Shown piece after piece: positions 12,685 through 25,101 of a DNA stretch of 64,000 nucleotides (position 1 is the first letter of the stretch; every line of letters starts with the position of its first letter). This DNA comes from Galeruca laticollis (Eukaryota; Arthropoda; Insecta; Coleoptera; Chrysomelidae), in NCBI GenBank assembly GCA_963921935.1, contig OY998176.1:177688445-177752444 (forward strand), given 5' to 3'. Both the position numbers and the translations under genes were made by a program. The notes beneath the pieces were generated by a model. The model searched no databases, was not told the origin of the DNA, and saw nothing but the letters and a program-made list of their open reading frames with translations.

Positions 12685-14195
12685 AGGCGGGGTTTTACTT
12701 CAGAGGAAGCTCTCCAAATGGTTTATGATGATGATTTAGCAGTGGATCAGATATTCATTGATCCTCCTAAGCCTGATATTCTATTCTAACAGATGAAGAA
12801 TCGGGGGACGAAGAAGATGATTTCGATATAAATCCAAAACCAAAGAATAGGTGGTGATATTGACATGGATGATGGGGCCAACAAAGGAGATGATTCATGT
12901 ACTACCTACCCCACGCATTGTGGCATTCTTGGATATCTGGAGATTTAGAGGTTCCACTAAAACATAATAAAATGATGATTCCTGATAATAAAAATGGACT
13001 GTACAAAAATATGAGTCCAACTGAACTATTTGAACTTTTTTTGATGAGAATGTGATAAATTTCCTGGTAGAGGAATCAATGAGGTATGCTTCTTCTAAAA
13101 ATGCACCTGATTTTGTTGTAACCAAGGATGAAATAAAATGTTTCTTGGGTATCTTACTGGTGTTTGGCTACAATCCACACCCAGGCAATCGATGAGAAGA
13201 AATAGATTTTTTCAATTAATGAAATACATCCATTGTGCAGATAATAATAACATAGATGTAACGGATAGAATTTATAAACTAAGACCTCTAAGAATCTACT
13301 AAAAGGAAAATTTTTGAAGCACTTTATTCCAGAAGAGAATCTAAATTACGACGAGTCCATGGTGAAGTGTTACGGTCGCCATGGATGTAAACAGTTTATT
13401 CGGGGTGAACCGATTAGATTCGGATTCAAAAGGTTGTGCATAAATCCTGCTTCAGGGTACTTATTGAATTTTAATATTTATCAAGGCAAATACTCTAAGT
13501 CTACAGATGTAGACAAACAAATTTTTGGAAAGTGCACTGCACCTTTTATCTCTATGCTGGATGAAATTGAAAAAGAACAAAACTTTCAATTCAATTTCTA
13601 TTTTGACAATATATTTACCAGCATGAGTTTACTAAAATATTTGAGATTGAAAGGATACAGCGCTGCCGGAACTATCAGACATAATAGGGTACCAAAGTTC
13701 TGCCCTCTTACATCTTCAAAAGTTTTAATCAAAACGGGACGCAAAGGAGATTATTTTTCTGTGATTGAAAAAAGTAATGGCATTATATTCATAAGGTGGT
13801 TGGACAATAATGCAATAACAATGGCTTCGAATGCTTATGGTGTGAATCCTTTGTCTCAAGCAAAAATATATTCGAAAGCCGACCACAAATGTTTTCAAGT
13901 ACCAAGACCTTTTGCCATTAGTCAGTATAATAGTGGAATGGGTGGAACTGACCTAATGGACGGAGATGTCAGTCGATATAGGATTGCAATACGTTCAAAA
14001 AAATGATGGTGGGTGATATTTACATGGTTATTGATGTATCAATTGTAAATGCTTGGGTTATTTATCGAAAATCTGTGGGAACAAAAGTGCCACAACTGGA
14101 CTTCAGACGTGAAATTGGAAATATATATCTATCTAGATTCGTACAATATGTAAGAAATGTAATGTCGGGTTATGTTTGGAATGTAAATGATTGAC
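12685..14195 (+). pseudogene. piggyBac transposase (DDE_Tnp_1_7), frameshifted
   Basis: Cut-and-paste transposase acting in the nucleus at TTAA sites. The order of parts is: an acidic N-terminus (YDDDLAVDQ, then DEESGDEEDDFD in another frame after a TAA), a middle part (ELFELFFDENVINFLVEES, KDEIKCFLGILL), and the catalytic core in an intact 230-residue ORF at 13314-14006. The core has NYDESMVKCYGRHGCKQFIRG and all three expected catalytic aspartates in context: FDNIFTS, RWLDNN and GGTDLMD. A stop and frameshifts near 14003-14040 separate it from the C-terminal part (DVSIVNAWVIYRKS, PQLDFRREIG). The usual cysteine-rich C-terminal finger is not visible. At least four frame breaks make it inactive. 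Confidence 0.85.
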
Positions 14196-14880
14196 AAACA
14201 TGAATAAATGTTTTTAACAATGCATGTGTAGTAATTTTCCAAAATAGTCTGTGTGATCTCATAAAGACCTAGCGTTGCCATATGGCAATGTCCATTTTTA
14301 AAAAAACTGCAAAACTTTTTTTGAAAATAATGAATGATTTGGTTTAATATAACTCAATGGAGATCATCTTTGCCAAAAAATTGATAATTTTCGAAAAAAA
14401 ATTAATTCGGACTTTGATGGGTTAACCTAAATATTGACAGTTGTCACTAATATACAAATAATAAAATGAAATTTCACGCTAGATCAAACAGCTAGTGTGA
14501 GTTAGGGTATTTAACCTTCAACGTTAACGTTGTCAGTTGTCACTGTTATTTAAAAATGGCAAAAGTCAACAAACTATGACTGATTAATCATTTTGAATTT
14601 TTATTCTTTCTTACGACAGACCACGTTCTCAGCAATTAATATTAATGTTTGCTAATTATATAAAACTGAAATCCAAATAATGCTATCAATTTTGAAATCC
14701 TTTAGGAAATTACTCACTTTACTAGTAAGTTTTATTTATTTATAACGTAAACCTTGTTTTGAAGTTTAACAAAACTGTAATTTTAGCCATGAAAAAAATG
14801 GAATAAATTATCGAAAGGGTATTGTGAAAATCGAGTCTTCTTAACCACCTATACATTTTAGCTGTACCCCATAATATTTA

Positions 14881-17654
14881 CAAGTTGGTTTTTCAACTAG
14901 TCAGCCGTGACTACCCTTTTACTTTATTATATATACATTGTCACATACAGGTTGTCGCACCATGGTAGTGACATGTGTTGATAATACATTTTATATTTAA
15001 TTACTTAAGTGGAAGTTGTATTTGAGAAACACAATATTTCTGATTGTGATGAGAAATTTGTTAGTGTAGGTCCTACACGAAGCTATGAAACTCGCGCTAA
15101 CGTCTTACTGGAGTCTTCGGGAATCAGAAATAGGTATTATGTTATCTAAAAAATTATTATCACTTGAAAATTAAATGGTAGATTCAATACAATTGCCGTA
15201 TTAATATTTTATCAGTTAATTTCCATTGAATAAAATCCAATATTGATATATTTTGTTCAACATTTTCTACATTTTTATCAACAAGTTCATTCATACTTCT
15301 TGTATATGTCGCATTTGCTCTGTCAGCTCTTGTCTACCAATTTATAGTTTATATTACGTGCACAAACTACTTCTGAAAGATTTGTCACAATATAATTTCC
15401 ATATTTTTATAATTTCATTGTATCGTAAAATTTTGTGGTATGTTTTATTATGAATGTCAGTAGAGAATGTGGTGTACAGCGTATTATTTGTCGATAGATG
15501 GATCTAACGTGTGAGAATGGAGGACGAACTGTGTCGCTGCTTGTCGAATGTAGATGATAACGACTTGTGTATTTATTCAATTATATTCTCCATGTGATAT
15601 GTACATAGCTATACAGATGTTTAGTGAACCTCCAGGATTTTTACCGTCACATAGTTTTGTTTGGCTGTTAGTTTTGCAGAGGGCTGAAAGTATAATTTAT
15701 AGAATTATGTGAGAATGTTTATGATGTTTTGCGGTTTGACAGTAAAAGACATTTATTAAAATAGAAATTTATGCAAACAATCTTTTAAAATTTAGGTAGC
15801 TGAGTTAGGATGGAGTTTGTTGAAAAAAAAAGCTGTACTTGACAGAATCTTTTTTGACAAGAAACATTTTCCAAATGAGAAAAAATATTAAATAGATTGG
15901 ATATGATTGAAATATTGAAAATTAATCACATTAAAGTCAATACGAGTAATATAACGAATATAATTCAAAAATAAAACAGTATATTTAAAAGATATGAAAT
16001 AATTTTTTCAATGATGGGAGGTAGATGAAGAAATACTGGAGATTGATGTAAGACAGTTAATATACATAGATAAAACATATTTAGAAGATTTTGAGGAAAG
16101 AGGAGAGTGATTTGAGAAAGGTCTGGTTAATTTTATAGAAGTTTTGTAGTTGTGTAATTTTTTTTTATTTTTCTTAGACTATATGATATTGTTTTTTTTG
16201 GTAATTGTAATTTTAACATATTTCATACTCTCACTCTATTAATGCTTGAGAAGAAAATGGACCACAATTACCTTATACAAATTCCATTGTCAAGGAGAGT
16301 TGGAAAATTGTTTTAATAGTTTAGTATGAGCAGAAGCATGAATATTTCATGATGATGCTACTTCCGCGTCCAGATACACTCAGGAAGTTTGTTGATTACA
16401 TTAATGTGTTGAATAAACAGTTCTCCTTTTTTCTCATCTCCTACCATAACATATTTCGAGATGGATGTTCATTAGCGCTTGGTTATGTTTCTATCTATAA
16501 TTATTGTAATCCGTTTTATCCATTCATTTCCTAAAAAACAGGCAGTGCGTTCTTTTTCTATCTGCTACAATTCAACTATTACTACTGCTTCTATTTTATT
16601 CGATTACTTGTTATATTAAATGGAGACAAACAGCTGGTTTTGTAATTAACTAGTCTTTAATCATATTCAATCATTTATGATGGATTATTATAAGCACGTG
16701 AAGTCCGAAAAAACGATTATGTTCAAATTCACATTATTAGGCGCTGGATTTATTCATGCATCACGGATATAGGAAAACAAATTTGATTGCTGGGACCCTG
16801 TTCAGTAAATGACTACAGCATGGGGGGGGGGTCCACCATAGCATGATAATTTCTGTTGGCGACACTGATTTTTTCGCTTCCAAGTATGTGGAATGTCACA
16901 ACAATGTTTGTTTAGTTTCGGCAAATAATTTAGAACTTAATTATAAACAGCTATTTCGAGATCCATCAACCCAATACTGTTTACTTCATATCCTAATTGA
17001 ACAGTACCTCAATAAGTTACTTCTGATATTACAAATTTTTTGCCTAATATTTCCATTTCCGAATAGCACAGGTTGGGCACCCTCGAAATTACCTCAATGT
17101 CTGTTAGAAAATAAAATTACAATTTTGAAATAGAAAAATAATAGGCACTCTATACCATAGTGATTTATTTTCTAGAAAAAACGGTTAATTAGGTATATCA
17201 ATAGAATTTAATAAGCCATCTTACTACGTCATCTTTTGAATTACTATATAATAAAACTATTAGTTTTTTGTGAAACAAAAACAATACAAATATAGCCTAG
17301 TTTATTTATCAGCTACTCTTCTTTAATAGAGTCAATGTTTTGTCTTATTCATTTTCACCAATTTGATATTTTTTGGTGAATTCAATGTAGCTATTTGTAA
17401 ATTGTCTCGCTATGGCGACTTGCAAGCTGCAGTTATTTTAGTAAATATTTTCCATGGGAGCTGGCAATTCATTTTGTAGCCCTATATCCACGCTTACATG
17501 TAGAATATGTAGATGATTACAGATAATAGTTCATTCAATTTATTCACGATTTAGGAATGTTTCTTTTATCGTGTGTGAATAAATGCACATAGATATTTTT
17601 ACATTTTTTATTATTTGAATGGTTCTAAGAAAATCTAACAATATTCATTCGTAT
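14881..17654. other. Unassigned AT-rich DNA
   Basis: No protein similarity recognised on either strand. Open frames are short and of random composition. The only irregularity is a run of ten or so G at ~16823 inside otherwise AT-rich sequence. Confidence 0.5.
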
Positions 17655-17665
17655 TACTTTTTTAA

Positions 17666-19124
17666 ATGAAACTACCGTCTAATGAACGAAACAACACATC
17701 TGTTTCGTTCCCTTTCGACCCAACCACAACAATGTCTTCTATGTATATGCTCCCCCATCCGTACCCGGAGCAGGAAATCCGCCCCACCAATTTTTTCTAC
17801 CGAATAATTTCCACCACTCACCAACAAAAAGACCAAATAAACACCCGACGATACAGTCCGAGACCAACAGCATGAAATAACCATCCTACGACACCGACTG
17901 AGTTCAGCGAGGAAATATATAACCAAATTACAAAACAACCAACAAAAAAAGAGACCCGAAGCTCCAGCCCAGCCTACTCGGCCAAATCACACGACTGACA
18001 TGATTCATAAAACTCTGTCAACGTAACGAGCAAGGGGGTAACTTCATTCTTTTAGGCGCCAAGCCTAAGAGAGTGCGAAGAATTTCAACCCCACTCCCAA
18101 CAACCACCACATCAACAACCAACCCAACAACCCTGACCTTCTTAACAACCCCGACCTTCCCAATCTACTCCCTCATTCCAAATTCTTATCATTCGAAACC
18201 TTTCCCCCAAATAAGTTTCCCAGAAGGAGTTATTTAACCTCCTAAACATCAATGAGCTGTTGATGGGAGATATCGCCTTCTTGAAAGCGAATCCCAACAG
18301 AACCGCCCTCCTAAAGATACCCTCCAACATTCCCTACGAAGCTTTCACAAAAAAGGCTTGTAACATTATCGGTGACAATATCACCATCATTCCTCTTAAT
18401 ACCTCTCCTTAAGTTCCTTTAAAAACACATAAACCCGCCCTCTCGACTGTGCAGGAATGTAGACACATCCCTGACAAACAAGCAATTTGAGGAAATCCTC
18501 AGAGACCTTAGCTGCCCCCTAACTTAAGCCAGGCGAATCATCTTAGCACAAAAAAAAACAATCCCACTTTGATGTTCCAGACTCTAACAGAATTCGAAAC
18601 GGCTTACCAGATAGCCCTAACGAAGGGCATCAAATTCCAGGGCCTCTCACATCAATGTGAGGCCACAGACCCCAACGACACACTTCCTACAGTATCCAAT
18701 TACGACAACAGGTGCTCCAGCACAGGCCACCTTGCAGAGACATGCAAGGCCAAACCGGTATGTCCTTCCTGTGGCAGATCTGACGGAAAATCCACCAATT
18801 TCCCCAAGGCAAACACCCCGTCATTTAAAAATTGCGGAGACCCACACCTCACTTACCATCTCTGATGTCCTAAGGGGTTGGAAACACCAAAGACACCCCA
18901 GGAAATCGCGCAGATTACCCTATAAAAGCCACACACCATACGATTCCTTTACTGACTCGTGCATCCTTATAGAAATCCTCGCGACGACAATTATGAACAC
19001 CGTCCAGACCGCCCATGGCCTACTAGCCGACACATTTTCGCACCTCATCCCCTCATTTTACGATTACAACTGTAGTGACGTGGGCAACCGCATCCTATTC
19101 ACCTCTACTTCCAAGCGATATTAA
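17666..19124 (+). pseudogene. ORF1 (gag-like, CCHC zinc knuckles) of the non-LTR element
   Basis: The N-terminal part is at 17666-17875, with a P/T/Y-rich segment containing MSSMYMLPHPYPEQEIRP. The C-terminal part at 18569-18865 aligns with a triple zinc-knuckle array typical of jockey-type ORF1: RCSSTGHLAETC, CPSCGRSDGKSTNF and FKNCGDPHLTYHL. Several ligands are lost: the first Cys of knuckle 1, the His and last Cys of knuckle 2 (G and F), and the first Cys of knuckle 3 (F). Such proteins bind element RNA. Frameshifts and stops separate the two parts, so this is dead. The tail after 18870 is in other frames. Confidence 0.7.
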
Positions 19125-19399
19125 GAATTCATGGACTTCACGATCGGGACCGACATTTTCTTAAACACCTTCTACATTCTCAAAATATGCAAATATCATC
19201 TATCACCAACACTCTCTTGAAAACGCCTCCTCGCTTTACTGGCTATACCACTTTCCACTTAGACAGGAACTTCTACTGTCACACCAACGTTCTACTCGTC
19301 CGGAACTGACTCCCCATGTCCTCACTCCCTGCACTTCTTTCTCAACAGAACTTGGATTGCATAGCCATTGATAAATTGTGAAATAATACCACGACCACT

Positions 19400-20437
19400 T
19401 TCTTTTGTTATTATAAACATCCTAACCAAATATTATCAATTGACCTTATCAAATATGCATCCACTCTACCACGAGCCGTAATAATGGGCGACTTAAACTC
19501 ACGAAACACTATTTTCGGTGATATAATCACCAACCCAAATGGCAGAGCACTCGCCGATCAGCTAGTCTCCCTTCCCATTTCTCGGAATAAAAATAATAAT
19601 CCAACCCTTGAAAATCACCTTGGCTGTTCCATTGTCAACTACATAATTTGCACAGACAGGTTAATAACCCGCATAGACTTTGAATGCTTTATAGATGACC
19701 TCATCACCTCGGACCATGTCCCTGTACTGATTAACAAATCTCTACACAATCCAATCCAACCACCGTTAACTACATTCGCATATCGCGATTTTAAAAAAGC
19801 CTCTTGGGATTCCTTCGCAAACCATGTCTCTACTAATCTACCACAACCCGTCATTCATCAGACTACTGATGACATAAATAATCATAAAGAGGAATTACAA
19901 TAGCCCACAATCTATGCACAAGACATCGCCGATCTTCTCACGACACAATGGAACCGTTTAAACGCCCAGGTTATGTACGAGATCAATTCTGAAAAGCAGA
20001 TAAAATGGAAGGCCGACACGGCCGATCTGGACTTTGAACGAAGGCGCGTGTTTTGGCAAAAATTCTACCGCCTTATCGGCCTTAAGGGAAAGGTGAAACA
20101 CATTTCGAAGTGCAAGGACAGAGGATCTACACGCCCGAAGACAAAGCCACCGCCTACAAAAATAACCTACAAACTGTCTTTACACCATGTGATGATCCAA
20201 TATTTCTCAGGAACTTTGCCATCGAAACAACCCTCCTAACCCGAAACATAACTCGACGCCCACACGTCAATCTACCATTAAATGAGAACTCTCCGCTTCT
20301 GACACCTCTTACAATCGAAAGAGCTCAGCAGGCATGTCTAGCGGGGAGAAACAGTACCCCAGGGCACGATGGAATCTCGAGACAGGCACTTACAAACCTA
20401 CCAGAAGAGATTTACCCCACCTCCCATCCCTATAAAC
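19400..20437 (+). pseudogene. ORF2 (APE endonuclease and start of RT) of the non-LTR element
   Basis: The open stretch 19484-19903 contains MGDLNSRNTIFGD and ITSDHVPVLI, the usual GDxNA-H and SDHxP motifs of the endonuclease that nicks target DNA. The expected His after the first motif is Asn here. A linker segment follows (YEINSEKQIKWKADTADLD, 19973-20239). Then, in another frame, LTIERAQQACLAGRNSTPGHDGISRQAL (20110-20430) corresponds to the region just before and at RT motif 1. The catalytic RT motifs are absent because the element stops at ~20437. Confidence 0.75.
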
Positions 20438-20522
20438 AATGGTTTTTTTTTAGAATGTTTAGCATTTTTCAATATATTGTGGAATTATATAAAAACATAT
20501 AGTTTCGTTTAAAGAAGTAATA

Positions 20523-21325
20523 TGAGTGGATTCCACAGAGTAAATTTTATTAAAAAATCCTCGAAAGAATTCTTGACCCGACTATACAAGCAGTTACTAG
20601 ACAAACATTACAAAGCATTCCTAAACATCTGATTTAACCAAGAATGCCTTATAAAATTAGTAATACCAAATTGTGTAAATATAAAAAGTCATAACAAAAC
20701 ACCTCAATCCGAAGAAGCGATCAAACGCGCGCAAGGAGCCTGGCTTAAAGACGGGGGTAGAAAATGGTTTAACATAAGAGACTCCTTAGGCACATACATA
20801 CAAGTTCTACATTCTGAACTGACTTTTCAACTACATCCAGTAGAATTTCACTGTTTAGACGCCAAAATTAGAGAGAGTCTCAGCACCATGAAAGACAATA
20901 AATTTAAGAGACAAGAATAAAAAAAACTTGAATACCCACAACATAGAATTCAATACCCTAAACATCATGAAATTGTAAGTACTTACATACCAACACACTT
21001 TGCAGCACGATTTGAAAACCTTTCTGACAATAATTTCACAAAAAGTGAAATAGAATATTTGAATAAAGGCTCAAAGTACAGCATACCACATAAATTTACG
21101 AACAGTATTACACAAATATTAGCTACAGAATTAGAAATAGCTTTAAAATCTAAATCAGATAATTCTCTTCATGAGAAATTACAAATTGCCGATTTAATCA
21201 AATATATTAAACCATCACAGGTTAAACGTCAAACAAAATATGAGAATTCAGTTAAAAAGAAAATAATAATCTCACAATTACAAAATCTGTTATATGGAAA
21301 ACTGAATATTATGAATCCAAAGTAA
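20523..21325 (+). pseudogene. Penelope-like element, N-terminal region
   Basis: One reading frame from ATG 20523 to a stop near 21325 is broken only by TGA (~20632) and TAA (~20918). The product has the character of PLE proteins upstream of RT: AIKRAQGAWLKDGGRKWFN, then YIQVLHSELTFQLHPVEFH, then ARFENLSDNNFTKSEIEYLNKGSKYS, the FxNLS...LxxGxKY pattern seen before PLE RT domains. No RT motif follows; the fragment ends at non-coding sequence and a (TA)n tract. Whether this and the C-terminal PLE fragments at 24.2 and 27.6 kb came from one family is unresolved. Confidence 0.65.
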
Positions 21326-21500
21326 ATAACTTATACTATCTAGCGATATCTGAATTCTAAGAGGAAACCCAACAAATAAGGTTTCTAATAATGTAAGAGA
21401 GATTCTAAACAATTCAAATTATCTTTTTATGTGATTCTGAAAAGGAATGTTCCATAAATGATAATATAATAATAAATTAGCTAAAATACTAAATAATTAC

Positions 21501-21502
<2 letters not shown>

Positions 21503-21569
<67 letters not shown>

Positions 21570-21795
21570 TATAATTTTTTTTCCATTTTTCTTGTGCATC
21601 AGGTTAAACGTACATTCTGTATCAATTTATTTAATATTTCAATTTATTGCTAAACATCAATGTATAAAATGTTTGAAAATGCTCCGAATTAGAGAGCGAA
21701 ACGTCAAATAAAAACATAAATTGATACAGAATTTACGTTTAACCTGATGCCTAAAAAATGGAACAAAATTATATATAAGGTTAAAATTTATATAA

Positions 21796-21849
<54 letters not shown>
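21503..21849. repeat. (TA)n-palindrome-(TA)n unit 1
   Basis: (TA)n at 21503-21572 and 21799-21849 flank an inverted repeat with arms ~21571-21630 and ~21717-21775. The core GCATCAGGTTAAACGT is matched by ACGTTTAACCTGATGC. The ~86-bp loop contains GAGCGAAACGTCAAATAAAA (21694-21713), resembling the 3' half of a PLE hammerhead. Confidence 0.75.
21680..21713 (+). ncRNA. Degenerate hammerhead-like motif
   Basis: GCTC...GAGC could form stem II, followed by GAAACGTC and AAATAAAA, as in PLE hammerheads. The upstream core reads TTGAAAA instead of CTGATGA, so catalytic bases are lost. Likely a dead copy. Confidence 0.35.
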
Positions 21850-21852
<3 letters not shown>

Positions 21853-21853
<1 letters not shown>

Positions 21854-22525
21854 TATATGAAAAATGAATTTCGATCTTCTACTGCACCTACGATTCAGTC
21901 GAAATTTCAATAATTTCGACATATAAGCCTTACCGTTCTTCGAAGAGAAAAACAATTACATACCTGGCTAGTACCACGCAGAATATTGAATTACATCCCC
22001 TTCGAAAAACGTGACTTCTATGGACCCTTTTGTCAATACAGATATCTGTAGTGATTCGCAACCGGTTTCGACCTTCTTGAGTCTCTTCAAGAGTGCCGTA
22101 ATGCCTTCTAGTTCAGAGTCTCTTATCTGAACTGAAGATTACGTCCTCCGAAAACCTCTATTTGGCTCGTGTGGTTACACATTTGCGAGAAGTAGTCAGC
22201 TGGCGTCATCTTCACTTTCAGTTGTGAATCACCACCTCAGATAATTATTCGACCGTGTAAGTCGTATGAAATAAAATGAATTAATATTTCATACAATACG
22301 AGGTGTGTCTTTATGAAAAATGAATTTCGATTCCCTACTGCACCTTCGATTTAGTCGAAATTAATAATTTCGCCATATTAGCCTGAGCGTTCTTTGAAGA
22401 GAAAAACAACTACATTCCTGGCTAATACCACGCATAATATTGTATTACACCCCCTTCGAAGAACGTGACGTCGATCGACCCTTTTGTCGATACATATAAC
22501 TGTGAATTACCACAGAATTATATGT
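21853..22525 (+). repeat. Satellite family B, one and a half ~456-bp units
   Basis: TGAAAAATGAATTTCGAT occurs at 21858 and again at 22314, followed by parallel sequence (CTACTGCACCT, TTCTTCGAAGAG, CACGCAGAATATTG, CCCCTTCGAA). The second unit is cut at ~22525 by an LTR fragment. The same family forms the palindrome at 31.6-31.9 kb. Confidence 0.8.
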
Positions 22526-24178
22526 ATTATTTATGTGGTGAGAATGAGATACTCTTTCTACTTTTTGGGTTCCGGCTGAAATTTAAACTCTTTATCTCCA
22601 ATACTTTATCTATGATTCATTCAAATAACTTTTATTATTTTTTTCTTTTAAATATTATTTGGTGCGCCTACGGTTAGAAATTCCAAGTAGAATATTAAAT
22701 TCCAAATCTCACAGTAAGAACAGATGTCACTCGTGTCAGTTGAAGTAATATATAAGAAATCAATGATTCAAAGAATACGTTTAACATTATAAACAAATTG
22801 TATTGGTAAGGAAATATGTATTATAAATTTGAACAACGAAACCAAGTGGTGAAATGTCCTATACTAATATAAAAATTGAGAACTCGAAATTAAAAACGTT
22901 AAATAGAAATGGGTAAGTATTTAAGTTTGTGTTATTACTTTTTATCAGATCTATTTTTATATTTCAATTCTTTTAACTTTTATCATAGATGCACATCTTT
23001 AGCATGAATGCTGGTACCCAGAAAGACAGAAAACACTAGCCTTGTTCTCAGAACCCCACTAATCCTCCTTTTTGAAGTGTGGTCTTCCAAAACCATGCCC
23101 TATATAGCTGCCGTCCTGATTATGATGCTTCTTCACTGGGAGCAAATTCTTGATCAGGTAACAAGTATGTATAATTTCTATCATTTTCTTTCTTCTTAGT
23201 TTCTAGTTGCTCTCATATATCTCGTTAAGGAACTTTCTATTAAGTTCCAGCACCAATTTTACTGATTATTTAATTTTAAATAGTATTTCAGTCTGCTTTT
23301 GTCTCCAAAAACGTGTTATAACTATCAAATATTTTTCTATGTAGCTTCTTTATGGGTCTTATAGAAGTTTATTTGCTAGTTCTACAAATAATTGAGGACT
23401 TTATTTGCAATTTTGTTAGTTTTTATCTAAAATTCCTTATAATTTCTGCAACATGTCCTCCCTCGTTCATCTCCAAAAAACTTACTCTCGTTCTTTCAAT
23501 CAACAAGCTTTACTTGATTTTCTGTTGCTTTCCAAAATCATGTGTATGCTGATTTCATATTTATCACCTAATTCTTAAGTTTCAATTAATTTAATGTATT
23601 TTTATAAAAAAATTTCATGAAATTGCCTATCTATTGTTAACGTTTATTATTAATAACTAATATTTGAATAGTTTGAACTATATGAATAGTCCCTAATTGT
23701 TTATATATTCGATAAAGTGTCTTCATCTAAAATCACTTATATTTATAAATCTACAACACGAATTCATTTTAAATTGTGTTTGTGTCTTTTTAAAATGTTC
23801 TTTCTATCTAATTATTATTATTATTCTTTTCCATAAACTATCGTTTATTTCTATTTTCTAATTCCTAAATAATAGCGTTATTTAATTAACAACAACAAAA
23901 TTCATATATTTCTTACACAATAAATATAAAGTTCTATGGTTTCTGCTTCTTTATCGAATTGTTGCATTATTCATGTCCATTCACATTTTTGACATCTATG
24001 TCATTGCGATCTAACCAACCAATTCTCTGAGTGCTGAATCATAATATTTATTTATCATTTGTTCATTTAACATAAGTACTACTAATGTTCAATGAATCTT
24101 TCAGAATATGGATTACATGATTCTTTGAATTGAGGAATTTTGACACACAATGTGATATTTATTATTTACAATGCACTA
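22526..24178 (-). repeat. Diverged solo LTR fragment of the gypsy-like family
   Basis: Aligns with 4890-6290 of the first element in the same plus-strand orientation: ATGTGGTGAGAATGAGA, GGTGCGCCTA, ATGCTGGTACC, CATGATTCTTT. Divergence is considerable and there are indels, so it is an old copy. It ends near 24178 where PLE sequence starts. Its orientation is opposite to the gag fragment at 25 kb, so the two are not one insertion. Confidence 0.75.
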
Positions 24179-24201
24179 CGTAAATGATATGCTGATCAAA
24201 T

Positions 24202-24349
24202 CTTAAAGTTCTGGCACAAGATAACAATTACCAAAAACTTTATATGAAAGAAATGATTTACATAAAAAAGGAACAGCATACTGTCAATGATAAACAAGAC
24301 ACAAATCATTTAAGCCATATCTATCACAACTTAATACTATAAATAAACA
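24202..24349 (+). pseudogene. Penelope-like element, C-terminal tail
   Basis: The frame LYMKEMIYIKKEQHTVN followed by DTNHLSHIYHNLIL and a stop matches the end of the PLE at 28.4-28.5 kb (LKIKEMIAIKNEPEALN, ENLSKIYHNLL). This is the usual extreme C-terminus after the GIY-YIG domain. Only ~45 residues remain and the RT and nuclease are absent. About 540 bases of PLE-like 3' sequence follow. Confidence 0.65.
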
Positions 24350-24904
24350 ATAAATATTATTTCAATTTTTGTGACCACCTCGTATATTCCATTTTAATAA
24401 TTATTATACACCTTCTCTCTCTGCCATTGAAAAACTAAGTAACATAAACCAGAATACTTACGAAAAAGGAAAAAAAACGAAAACAATAATAGAACCTTCA
24501 TTCTCTCCATTCCTAATTTTACCATTAAAATGTAAACATCGAGGTACGTACCATAATAAAACTTAATTTCAAAATGTTATTCCTGCATGTGAGCTGGAAA
24601 ACCTTTTAATTTTTGACTTTTAATTTTTAATTGTTAATTGTGAATGTCTTCATTGTAAGCTACCAAATTTCATTTTAATTCTTTCCACTCGTAGGTACTG
24701 TTCCACAAAATAAAATAGATTTTGATAAAGCCTACTATGATGGGCGAAACGTCGTCATAAAATTTTCGTATTATTCACAAGAAACCTATACCCAAGAACT
24801 ATCCAAATTAATTTTTTCAAATCAAAGATATGATAAAATTAAATTAAAAATTGATATATATATATATATATACAAATTAATATAATTCACACTATAATAA
24901 AAAT
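24350..24904 (+). other. Probable PLE 3' untranslated region with a GAAACGTC motif
   Basis: Non-coding. At ~24730-24755 CTATGATGGGCGAAACGTC looks like a collapsed PLE hammerhead, with the stem II loop lost. A short (TA)n lies at 24858-24871. The next sequence is a gypsy primer-binding-site-like motif. Confidence 0.4.
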
Positions 24905-25101
24905 GTAGAACCAACGTGGGGCTTCAAAAAATTAAAGTACTATATACTTGATCAAAAGTTAAAAGAATTTAATAAAAAAAGTATATAAATATTACAATTC
25001 GCTGCCAACGTAAGGTCTTAAAAAAATCAAATTGGAAACTAAACTAGAAGAAAACGAATATAACTGGGGAAAATAATCAGGAGAAGAATGGAAAACGGTT
25101 T

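Larger units (their letters stand above)
12242..14421 (+). mobile_element. piggyBac-family transposon, decayed
   Basis: The two ends share CCCAT as a terminal inverted repeat start (CCCATTTTAG at 12242; complement of ...GATGGG ending at 14421). An intact TTAA follows on the right (14422-14425); the left flank reads TTCAA, an eroded TTAA. Three near-copies of a palindrome GCGTTGCCATGTGGCAACGC lie subterminally (12256-12275, ~12617-12640, 14271-14290), the kind of internal repeat expected for transposase binding. The transposase inside is broken. Confidence 0.75.
11864..14880. mobile_element. DNA transposon or MITE with 45-bp TIRs, interrupted by piggyBac
   Basis: The sequence at 11864-11908 (TAAATATTATGAGGTGCAGC...) is repeated in inverse at 14836-14880 with only a few mismatches over 45 bp. 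The outermost TA on each side would fit a TA target duplication as used by Tc1/mariner-type elements, but the left side lies in a TA tract so this is weak. Without the piggyBac insert the element is ~0.84 kb and has no transposase. Related segments flank the insert (about 12155-12240 and 14455-14522, sharing ACGCTA-ATCAA and CCTTCAAC). Confidence 0.6.
17655..20437 (+). mobile_element. Non-LTR retrotransposon (jockey-like), 3' truncated and decayed
   Basis: Base composition shifts to GC-richer, C-rich sequence at ~17655 and back at ~20437. In order there is an ORF1 with zinc knuckles, an endonuclease C-terminal part and the start of the reverse transcriptase. It ends abruptly within RT, where PLE-like AT-rich sequence begins. 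Many frameshifts. The zinc-knuckle ORF1 plus APE-type endonuclease fits the jockey group. Confidence 0.75.

Noticed and set aside
16823..16833. Run of G as a polypurine tract or G-quadruplex
   Set aside because: A single run with no further G-tracts nearby and no LTR beside it.
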